Source: a virus. From it: a DNA stretch of 56,663 nucleotides. Position 1 is the stretch's first letter. The number at the start of each line of letters is the position of its first letter. Location: IMG/VR virus record IMGVR_UViG_3300008108_000092, positions 1 to 56,663 of that record; one strand, given 5' to 3'. The position numbers and the translations under genes are program-made. The notes below the pieces were generated by a model. That model did no database searches. It was not told where the DNA came from and saw nothing but the letters and a program-made list of their open reading frames with translations. Below, piece by piece: positions 8,544 to 17,900 of the stretch.

Positions 8544-9260
8544 TTAAGAAACAGTAATTGTAAACGACTTACTTCCTGTTCCACCCAAATTAGTTGCTGT
8601 TATTGTTACATTATATACTCCTGCTGCTGTAAACTGACCGGTTATTAACCCCGTACTTGTGTTTACAATTAATGCAGAAGGTAATCCCGATGCTCCATAA
8701 CTCGTTGGTGTATTTGAGGCTGTTATTTGATAACTGAAATTTCCCCCAACTGTTCCTGTACGGTTAGAACCAGAGCTTGTAATTGATGGCGGATTAATTT
8801 GGCCTTCAATGACTCCTACTTTTGTACTTGTAGTAGCAAGATTAGTGTTTGTAGTAGCAAGATTAGTGTTCGTAGTAGCAAGATTAGTGTTCGTAGTAGC
8901 AAGATTAGTGTTCGTAGTAGCAAGATTAGTGTTCGTAGTAGCTAAGCCTGTTTCTAAATTAGTTGCTCGACCTTCTAACGCAGATGTTCTTGCCTCCAAA
9001 TTAGTAGCTCTTGTTTCCAATGCTGTAAGTCTGTTTTTGATAGCTGTTAATTCGTCATTTATAAATTTCGTATTATAATAGTAATCAGTAGTTCGAGGAT
9101 GTTCTTGTCTTGGTGGAGAAGTAGTTACTGTTAAGGTATTTGATCCAACTAAAATGTAAGAAAGTTTTGGGATGTTGGGAACTTCAATTGTTGTGGGAGA
9201 CGGAGATGATCCTTCAGGAGGATCTGGTGGAATATTTTTACCTGGATATTTTGTTATCAT
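8544..9260 (-). CDS. Fibre-like protein: coiled-coil stalk plus Ig-like tip
   Basis: 238 residues. Residues 1-60 are Pro/Ser/Thr-rich. Residues about 62-95 (FINDELTAIKNRLTALETRATNLEARTSAL in part) are a strong heptad coiled coil. It runs into five tandem copies of a seven-residue unit LATTNTN, encoded by a 21-bp repeat, so the stalk can change length by exactly one heptad. The C-terminal 85 residues (PPSITSSGSNRTGTVGG through ITGQFTAAGVYNVTITATN) match the putative Ig domain He_PIG. This is the architecture of a trimeric fibre or adhesin. A TTAAATA box lies 11 nt before the ATG. Confidence 0.8.
   Translation of the reverse strand: MITKYPGKNIPPDPPEGSSPSPTTIEVPNIPKLSYILVGSNTLTVTTSPPRQEHPRTTDYYYNTKFINDELTAIKNRLTALETRATNLEARTSALEGRATNLETGLATTNTNLATTNTNLATTNTNLATTNTNLATTNTNLATTSTKVGVIEGQINPPSITSSGSNRTGTVGGNFSYQITASNTPTSYGASGLPSALIVNTSTGLITGQFTAAGVYNVTITATNLGGTGSKSFTITVS
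8821..8955 (-). repeat. 21-bp tandem repeat coding one coiled-coil heptad
   Basis: Five near-identical copies of GTAGTAGCAAGATTAGTGTTC (plus strand) and a degenerate sixth, coding L-A-T-T-N-T-N. The unit is exactly seven codons, so copy number changes preserve coiled-coil register. Confidence 0.95.
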
Positions 9261-9271
9261 AACATCTTGTT

Positions 9272-9278
9272 TATTTAA
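9272..9278 (-). promoter_or_regulatory. Late-promoter-like box, 11 nt before ATG 9260
   Basis: TTAAATA, the alternative first base seen at several genes here. Confidence 0.45.
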
Positions 9279-9294
9279 ACATTACTAAGAGAAA

Positions 9295-9585
9295 TTAAAC
9301 GATTATACCTAATTGTTTCAATAATTTATTTCTTTTTTTTATCAGTTTTTCTACTTCATCTAAGATAGTCAGTCTTTCATTTGTTTGAATAACTTTCTCT
9401 TCAGACATTTTATCTTCAATTTCTTTGGAAAGTTTTTTAATTTGAATTAAATATTTTAATGCTGAAGCTTCTGTAGGAGTTCCTGAGTACGAATCTAATA
9501 TTATATCTGTAGTCTTGTCGAGAAGTGACTCAAGATCTTTACTAAGATCTTTAAAATTATTTAGTACTGTCTGTTCTTTGAGCAT
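9295..9585 (-). CDS. Small coiled-coil protein
   Basis: 96 residues from the ATG at 9585 (MLKEQTVLNNF). The longer frame begins with a hydrophobic stretch lying in AT-rich non-coding-like sequence and is less likely. Nearly the whole protein is predicted helical and highly charged, with coiled-coil patterning around ISKEIEDKMSEEKV-type and ILDEVEKLIKKRNKLLKQL segments. No motif points to a function. It lies between the fibre gene and a glycosyltransferase on the same strand. Confidence 0.65.
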   Translation of the reverse strand: MLKEQTVLNNFKDLSKDLESLLDKTTDIILDSYSGTPTEASALKYLIQIKKLSKEIEDKMSEEKVIQTNERLTILDEVEKLIKKRNKLLKQLGIIV

Positions 9586-9650
9586 CACATAAATTAATAA
9601 ATCACAGTAAAAAAATAAACACACACTAAGCAATATACTTTAAAAAACGT

Positions 9651-10982
9651 TTATGCTTTATGAACATTTCCATCAAACGTTTGTTTAAAATTTTCATAGT
9701 ATTCGTGTGCGATAATAATATCAGAAATGCCCAAAAAATTAATTAGCTGTCTTATTGCATACGTTTGAGTAGACCATTCATCATTTTCTGTCATTAGAGT
9801 TGAATGTAAATTTCCATCAATAAATGCTTTATGGGTTAAATTTATATTCAATGAAAAATTAATATCATTTGAGTATGTTTTTTCATTGATTAAAAAAATA
9901 GGAAAAAAAACATCAGTATCAAAACGTTGAGGAAGTTGTATTGGCAAAGAATTTGATGCTATCACTAAAATAGGTTGTTTTCCACAAAAGCAGTGTTGTT
10001 GAAGTTTTAATAAAATATTTTGACACTCTATTTGTAGTTCTTTATGTTTTGCTGAAAACATAAAGAAATTTTCGTACTCCAGAACCACGAATTTAAAATT
10101 AACGAATCTGAGAAATAAACAACTCATTATCGTGTTAAATAATCGATTTGAGTTAATGTCTTCTTTGGTATTTTTTATAGAAATTAACAAGTCAATTAAT
10201 AATGAGGCTACTCTAAAACTTTCAATAAATAACAGCGATGAATGTGTCCTGATTGCTGACTTTTCATGTATTGTGTAGTAGTTCAATGCAGTACTTTCAT
10301 ATGCTATTTTGTCGGTCAATATGATATTGATATAAAACCACCAATCTCCAACAAGCTTGAAGTTCTTGTTGATTATATTTTTTAATAAGCACAGCGCTTT
10401 TTGTTTTTTAAATACTGTTGCACTACCATTAGGTATAATATTTAAAATAGCAAAACTTCTCCAAATTTCTTCTATTCCTGGCACGCAATAGTTCGTCAAC
10501 CAAAAAGTAGGACTCACACAATCAGTATCACGTATGAATGGATAGCGTTCCCGTATTTCATTTTTTATTTTAGACGTACTATTAAACTCTCGCAACAAAT
10601 TTCCGCTTTCATCAACAGGTAAAGTTTGGCAATAAGCCAAAGTAACGGCACCATCTTCAAATTTTTTAACCATTGTTTCTAAAAAACGTTTATCTGAAAA
10701 ATCATCAGCTTCCGCAATCCAAATGAGATCGTGGGATGCTAGTTCAATTCCCTTTTGCCACTGTTTGTAACCTGAACCACTATTTGTTGAATTGATAACC
10801 AACTTGTATGGAATTGTCGACGTCTCGCAAAAATTTTGAATAATAGATATACTATTATCTGTAGAGCAATCATCTAATATAATTATTTCTGAAGGGGGGT
10901 AAGTTTGGCTTGCTATAGTTTCAAAGCGTTTTGCTAAAAATTTAGCACAATTATAATTAGGTACAACAACAGAAACTTTCAT
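9651..10982 (-). CDS. Family 2 glycosyltransferase
   Basis: 443 residues from the ATG at 10982, where the GT-A fold begins directly as MKVSVVVPNYNCAKFL. Visible signatures are the first strand SVVVPNYN, EIIILDDCSTDNS around residues 38-50 (nucleotide-sugar binding), and LIWIAEADDFSDKRF around residues 92-106 with an acidic DxD-type cluster (EADD) for the metal. The C-terminal 200 residues are unique and might bind acceptor. It would transfer a sugar from a nucleotide sugar to an unknown acceptor; phage enzymes of this type modify DNA, virion glycoprotein or host glycans. It is divergent from the gp26-like gene. Confidence 0.88.
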   Translation of the reverse strand: MKVSVVVPNYNCAKFLAKRFETIASQTYPPSEIIILDDCSTDNSISIIQNFCETSTIPYKLVINSTNSGSGYKQWQKGIELASHDLIWIAEADDFSDKRFLETMVKKFEDGAVTLAYCQTLPVDESGNLLREFNSTSKIKNEIRERYPFIRDTDCVSPTFWLTNYCVPGIEEIWRSFAILNIIPNGSATVFKKQKALCLLKNIINKNFKLVGDWWFYINIILTDKIAYESTALNYYTIHEKSAIRTHSSLLFIESFRVASLLIDLLISIKNTKEDINSNRLFNTIMSCLFLRFVNFKFVVLEYENFFMFSAKHKELQIECQNILLKLQQHCFCGKQPILVIASNSLPIQLPQRFDTDVFFPIFLINEKTYSNDINFSLNINLTHKAFIDGNLHSTLMTENDEWSTQTYAIRQLINFLGISDIIIAHEYYENFKQTFDGNVHKA

Positions 10983-11099
10983 TTTTTTATAATATAAATT
11001 ATGTAAACAAAAAAAATAATCCATAAAAATTGTAATTTTTAAATTTATTAAACAAATAGTTAAGTTAAATTTTAATGGTTGAACTTGAAATTGAGTTTA

Positions 11100-11106
11100 T
11101 TAAATA
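11100..11106 (+). promoter_or_regulatory. Late-promoter-like box, 6 nt before ATG 11113
   Basis: TTAAATA heading the gp26-like and tape-measure cluster. Confidence 0.6.
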
Positions 11107-11112
11107 AAAATT

Positions 11113-11895
11113 ATGACTAAAGTTACGAATAAAGAATTCCAAAATTTACTTTCCACTCTTGCAAGTGAGCAAACATTTTCTATTGAACTAACTGATAGCA
11201 AACTTTACGAATTTAAACAGCTAAACACAAATCAACTAAAAGAATTAGTTAAAACGGTTGTCGACTCTCCATTAACTCAAACGTTATTTAATAACGCAAT
11301 CTTTACTATTTTAAAAGAATCATGCGTAACTCCTGATGTAAATGTAGAGAATTTAAATGTGGTTGATCGGTTATTGTTTGTACTGCAGACTCGAATTAAT
11401 TCCTTATCAGATACGATTACTATCAATTCAGAAGATACTGCTTACACGATTGATTTAAATGAAATTGTTAAAAACTTGTATAGTTCAATTAAAAACTCTA
11501 CTGACTTGTTTAGTGACGCAACAATAAACGATGGTAAATTAACAGCTGTGTGTCAAATTCCAACACTACAAACCGAAAATCGACTAAATAAGGAGGTTTA
11601 CAAAACAGTAAAAACTGAAGTAGAAAATATCGAAGAATTAAGAACAATTCTTGGAGATGCGTTCATCAACGAAATCACAAAAACCATTAAGAGTGTTTCT
11701 GTAGAAGAACAAGAAATGGATTTAAGTTCTATGGACTTCAAATCTAGAATTGGAATAGTAGAAACTCTTCCAGCTAGCTTAATCAAGCAAATTATCAATT
11801 TTGTTGAGAAATATAAAGCTATTACAGAAAAAACTCTCGAAATAACCGAAAAGCTGTCGCTGCCTGTAGACGGCTCGCTATTTTCGCTTCGTTGA
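11113..11895 (+). CDS. gp26: T4 gp26-like baseplate hub assembly protein
   Basis: 260 residues. The N-terminal 90 residues (FQNLLSTLASEQTFSIEL, then LYEFKQLNTNQLKELVKTV and LFNNAIFTILKE) match the phage T4 baseplate family PF12322 (gp26-like), in which a short beta segment is followed by a helix carrying a conserved Q-x-K-x-L core. The rest is alpha/beta and ends close to the tape-measure candidate, the relation expected for a hub assembly cluster. A TTAAATA box lies 6 nt upstream of the ATG. The homology call is from memory of the family, so moderately firm. Confidence 0.65.
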   Translation: MTKVTNKEFQNLLSTLASEQTFSIELTDSKLYEFKQLNTNQLKELVKTVVDSPLTQTLFNNAIFTILKESCVTPDVNVENLNVVDRLLFVLQTRINSLSDTITINSEDTAYTIDLNEIVKNLYSSIKNSTDLFSDATINDGKLTAVCQIPTLQTENRLNKEVYKTVKTEVENIEELRTILGDAFINEITKTIKSVSVEEQEMDLSSMDFKSRIGIVETLPASLIKQIINFVEKYKAITEKTLEITEKLSLPVDGSLFSLR

Positions 11896-11913
11896 CTTAA
11901 GTAGTTGGCATCA

Positions 11914-14900
11914 ATGGCCAATAACGAAATTACAGATAAATCTCAAGATTTAATTGAAGCAATTTCATCCAAGGTGGTGAAATCGTTAAATCTTGATTCT
12001 GAATCGTTTCCTAAGTATTTTGAGTCCGTTTTTTCAAAAAAAATCGAAAAGGTAGCAGAGCAATTTAGTAAAAAATTTCCGACTCAAAAGAATTTATCTG
12101 ATACGTTGGAGCATGTTTTTGCAAAACATATTGATTTAGCAATTCATGATCATCTTTCGAAAACTGATGCATCAGCAGACAATGCTGGTTTAGAAGGCAC
12201 TTCAGAGCGAGTTCAACAACCACAAGCAACGGGAATTTTAGATATAATTAAAACAGAAGCAAAATCTGCATTCGAATTATTTAAAAGAAATATTCCGTTT
12301 ACTAAAAATAGTAAAGAAACTGTTAATTTAGATGTCAGTAAAACTGAAATTGCTTTCTTTAAAGATGTTTCAACAACACTGAGGAATATTGAACGTGGTA
12401 TTTTTGTATTATCTAAATCTTCTTCTGTTAATTTACAACCTGTTAAAAGTGAACCTATTAAAGCTGTAGAGCTTGTTAAAAGTGAACCTGTTAAAAGTGA
12501 GCCTGTTAAGAGTGAACCCGTTAAGACGGTAGAGCCTGTTAAGAGTGAACCCGTTAAGACGGTAGAGCCTGTTAAGAGTGAACCTGTTAAGACGGTAGAG
12601 CCTATTAAGAGTGAACCCGTTAAAGCTGTAGAGCCTATTAAGAGTGAACCCGTTAAGACGGTAGAGCCTATTAAGAGTGAACCTGTTAAGACGGTAGAGC
12701 CTATTAAGAGTGAACCTGTTAAGACGGTAGAGCCTATTAAGAGTGAACCTGTTAAGACGGTAGAGCCTATTAAGAGTGAACCCGTTAAAGCTGTAGAGCC
12801 TATTAAGAGTGAACCCGTTAAAGCTGTAGAGCCTATTAAGAGTGAACCCGTTAAAGCTGTAGAGCCTATTAAGAGTGAACCTGTTAAGACGGTAGAGCCT
12901 GTTAAGAGTGAACCTGTTAAGACGGTAGAGCCTATTAAGAGTGAACCTGTTAAGACGGTAGAGCCTGTTAAGAGTGAACCTGTTAAAGCTGTAGAGCCTT
13001 CAGAAAATAATAAACAACTATTATCTTCATTAAATGACATACATTCTACATTAAAAAATATTGAACGTGGAATTTTCGTATTTGTAAAATCTACTTCAGA
13101 CACAAAAGGCAACGACTCAAAACCTTCAAATTATAAATCGGTAGTCTCAGCATTCGATTCAGCTTTAGAATCTCTTAAAAAATTCGGAAAAACTTCAAGT
13201 GATAAAATAAAAGATTCTCCTATAAAATTAGAAACGTTATTGTTTCCAATTAAACCTCTATTAAGCTTGTTAATCGAAAACGCAAAACGATCTGTTACTT
13301 CGTCAGCAACCCCTCCAGCAAGTGAAGGAAAAACTAAACCTGAATCTAATTTTGATACAATTACTTCAAAAGTTAAACCTTTAGTAACTAATTTATTTGA
13401 ACAAATAACTAAAACCACAAATAAAGTAATTTCATCTACTGAAGTTAAAAAAGCTATTGAATTAGGTAAAAACACAATTCAAAAAACAGGAACGTTTATA
13501 GGAACAACTAAAGACGATGTAATCGATAAAACAAAACTTATAAAGTCGATTAGTGAAAAGACGATAACACAAGCAAAAGAAATTAGTACCGAGACAGTAA
13601 CTAAATTGAAAAGTTCTACTCAAAACTTTCTTACTTCTATTGCTAAAACTGTTAATAACATAACAGAGTCTTCAGAGGTTAAAAAGGCTCTTGAAAATAG
13701 TAAATTAATAACTAAAAAAGTTACAGAGACAACTGTTACTATTAAAGAGAACATAATAGAGCAAACAAAGAATTTAAAACCAAAACTTGAAGAAGCAGCA
13801 TTAGAGGCTAGAGATTCAGCGGTAAAAACATTTGGAAAATTAAAAGAAAATACTTCCACGTTTTTAGAAACAATAACTAAAACTGTTGGTGAAGTAGCCA
13901 CATCTCCTGAAGTTAAAAAGGCATTAAAAACAAGTAAAACGATTTTAGAAAAAGCTGGAGAAACTTCGAGAGAAATAAAAGAAGGGGTTACTTCTAAAGT
14001 AGAGGCTGCAAAACCCGTTGTAAAAGAAGCGGTTTCTAAAACAAAGGATTATATATCAGAATCAGCAATAAAAGCTAAAGAAACTGCAACTGAATCGTTT
14101 ACAAAATTAAAAAATACAACATATTCGTTTTTCGATGTAATTACAAAACCTTTAAAAACTCTCGCAGAAAATAGTCAGGTTAAAGAAATTAAGAATTTGG
14201 GAGAGAAGGCTTTTAAAAATACTAAAGAGATATTTACTTCTTTAATAAACGAAGAAACCAATACAGCTGTAAAGCAAGCCACTGATAAGAAAAAAAGCAA
14301 AAAAACTGAGACGTTCAATCAACAAACCTCAGAAGACGAAACGGTAGACGAAAATTCCAAAATTATTCTTTCTAAAAAATCAAAAAGAAAAAATAATAAG
14401 AAAAATTTGTCTGAAAATAACGAGCAAGAAGTTGAAAATAACAGAAGAGAAAATCAAGAAGCTAAAAACGAAAGAAAATCTGAAAACTCTGCTGTTATAG
14501 AAGAAATAGCAAAAGTATTGCCTTCACAAACTTCTAAGTCACCTGATATGCAGTCGACTGAAGTAGAATCGACAACACCAAGTGAAACTAATGCAAGCTT
14601 GCTGGAAGCTGAAGAAACAGCTCCTCAAGAAGTTTTGTTTGCAGGATTTACGGATAGAGGTTTACGAAACCTTAAGGATAAGCTTCCTGATATTGTTGCT
14701 ATTGCATATAATAAAATGCTGGAATTGACTTCAGAAGGAGAAAAAGCAAAAACCAACCAACAAGGACAAAAAGACGACAAAGAACCTCCAAGCTTGTTAG
14801 ATATGTTGCCTAAAGGTTTGTTGAGCGGACTTGGTATTATCATTGCTGGTGGAGCTTTAGTTTTAGGAGGACTTGCTGCATTAGTAAAAGGCTTGAATAC

Positions 14901-17900
14901 AGATGGTCCATTTAAAGGTATTTTGAAAATTCTCTCTCAAGGAGGATTGATTGCTGGCATAAAGTTGTTACAAGTAGGAGCAACAAATTTTATGTCTGCT
15001 TTGGGGGCACTTGCTAAATCTCCATCTACTTTATTGAGAATGCTAGGAGGACAAATTAGCAGAATTACTGGAATGTTTACTGCATTTGGTTCGAGATTAA
15101 TGGGAATGTTTTCTAGTGGAATAAGCATGATTACAAGAATGCTTCCTACAACTGGAATATTTGGAGCAATTGGCAGAGTTTTTACTAATTTTTTTGCTAA
15201 ATTTGCTTCAAAAGGATTCAATTTTATTCCTTTTATTGGTCCAATTATTAGTTTAGGCTTTGCGTTTAGTCGCTTAGTTAAAGGGGACGTTGTAGGCGGT
15301 CTGTTAGATGTTGCATCTGCATTGGTTAGTTTTATTCCCGGAATAGGGCCTGTTCTTGGTTTAGGAATAAGTGTATTAAATGCATTTTTAGATTTCAAAG
15401 GTGGTGGCTCAAAACCTGGAGCAACTGAAAAGAAAACAGGAATTTTAACTGGATGGTTGAAGGGATTGGGTAATCTTATTTTAAAGGGAGCGATGCTGCT
15501 TCCAATTATAGGGCCAGGTATTAGAGCTGTCAAAGCAATGATTGCTAATGATTATGGCGAAGGATTAAAACAATTAGCGTATATTATTCCAGGTGTTGAG
15601 CTTATAGGAGCGTTGTTTGGAGACAAAAATGTAAGTGGTGTAACTGCTGGTGCAGCTGGAATTATTAAAGGAACAGCTGGCTTCCTAGGAAGTGCTATTA
15701 AATGGATAGGAAAAATGATTTACGGAGGAATTAAAATGCTTCCGATTATCGGTCCAGCTCTTAAAGCAATTGAATCGTTTGCTACCGGAGATTTCTTAAG
15801 AGGCATTAAACAGATTGCTTATATTGTTCCAGGATTCGAATTAATAGGAGGGTTTTTTGGAGATAAAGATGTTGGAGCTGTAGGGACAATTGGCAGAGCT
15901 GCTGGTGGTTTAACTAAATGGCTTGCTGGGTTTACTGCGTGGCTGTTTAAAAAGATTTATAGTGGTATAAAACATTTACCTGTTGTTGGTCCAGTATTTA
16001 AAGCAATAGAAAATTTTGTGAGTGGAGATTTCCTAAAAGGGTTAAAACAACTAGCCTATATCTTTCCTCCTTTTGAAATGATAGGAGCTTTATTCGGAGA
16101 TCAAGAAACTGGAGGAGTAGCAAGAGTTGCAGCGGTTCCTGTTAAATGGATGGGATCTTTAATAGCATGGGTATCTAAAACGATATTATCCGGTCTTAAA
16201 TTAATTCCTATTATAGGACCAGCCATAAGTGCTATTGGAGAGTTCGTTAGTGGTAATTTCTTAAAAGGCTTAAAACAATTAGCCTATATCTATCCTCCTT
16301 TTGAACTACTTGGAGGCTTGTTAGGAGATAAAGAAGCAGGTTCCGTTGCTGGAAAAGTGGGAGGAGGAATAGGAACTGTAGCTGGATGGATAGGATCTTT
16401 AGCTAAATGGGCACTAAAGAAAATAGTAGCAGGACTCAAAACAATTCCTATTATAGGACCAGCTATAAGTGCCATTGGAGAATTTGTTAGTGGTAATTTC
16501 TTAAAAGGCTTAAAACAATTAGCCTATATCTATCCTCCTTTTGAACTACTTGGAGGCTTGTTAGGAGATAAAGAAGCAGGATCAGCAGTTGGCAAAGTAG
16601 GAAATGTTGTAGGAGATTGGATAAAATCTCTAGGAGAATGGATAAGCGAAAAGATATTAAATTTACCATTAATTGGTCCTCTAATAAAAGGAATTAAGTT
16701 GTTCTTTACGGATCCATTAAAAGCTCTAAAAACGATGGCTTTAGGAATTCCTATTTTAGGAAGCATATTAAGCTTTTTAGGAGTAAAAGAAGAAAGTGAA
16801 GCTGCTCCTGCCGTTCCACCAGCTCCAAAAAGTCCTTTTGCAGCAGTTAAAGACATGATTTTAGAAAAAGCAAGAGCTTGGTGGAAAGGCACGTGGGGTT
16901 GGGTAAGATGGCTAGCTAAAAAAGTCTTACCGGAAAATATTGTCAAAGCTTTAGAAGAAGGTAATTTAGCAGAAGAAGATATTGAAGGAGAAACTTCAAC
17001 TCAACAAGCAAATGTTGATGCTAGCAATGCTTCTCCTCAACCAGCTGAATCAACACCTAAAGAAGCTGAAGTAACAACACAAGAAAAAGAGCAAACTGCT
17101 TCAATTAAAAGTACAGAAACGACTGAAAAACCTGAGAGCTCTACTAAAGAAACTCAACTTACAGCACAAGCTTCAGAGCAACCAAAATCTTTTGTCGAAA
17201 GTAAAATTGATGAGATAAAACAGCAGGTTAGTCAAAACAAAGATTTTAAAGTTAATAGTAAAATAACAGGAGAAGATTACTTAAAAGCGGCAAGTTCATT
17301 CTCAGACAAACAAAAACAAGTTATTGAAAAAATTAACGATTCCATAGGACCTAAAACTGCTCAAAATGCAATGTTAGCTGCAGTAGCTCTTACGTTAAAA
17401 AAACAACCATCCAAAGAGGTAACAGACCAACTAGCTTCAAATAATTCTAAAGTAACGCCAAATTCTTCTTTGGTTCCACAAACTAAACAAGAAACACAAA
17501 CAGATACAGAAAAGACCGCTCCTTCAACATCTCAACAACCTGAACAAAAAACAAAGCCTGCAGTTGTTAGTAAAATAGAAAAGACTCAACAGCCAAAGTC
17601 GTTTATTGAAACAAAAATTGAGGCGATTAAACAACAGTCAAACCAAGATAAAAATTTTAAAGTTAATAATAGAATAGCAGCAGACGATTATATAGTAGCA
17701 GTAAATTCGTTATCGGATAAAAATAAAAAAATTATAGAAAAGATTAATAGCTCAATTGGTCCTAAAGCTGCTGAATTGGCAATGTTAGCAGCTGTAACTT
17801 TACTGTTAAAAACTAAACCCGCAAAAGAATTAGCTGAGCAAAAAAGTATTTTTAATAATTCTAAAGAATCCACAACAGTTCAACAAACTGAAAATAATTT

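Noticed and set aside
9586-9633. Upstream extension of the 96-residue coiled-coil gene
   Set aside because: The extra residues are a hydrophobic, Cys-rich run in non-coding-like sequence; the ATG at 9585 fits the protein composition better.
12438-12999. Possible CRISPR-like array
   Set aside because: Units are contiguous 33-mers with no unique spacers and are in-frame coding.
12213-13112. Long minus-strand open frame with STVLTGSLL repeats
   Set aside because: It is the exact antisense of the 33-bp KSEPVK array; a tandem repeat with a multiple-of-three unit keeps shadow frames open. No start signal supports it.
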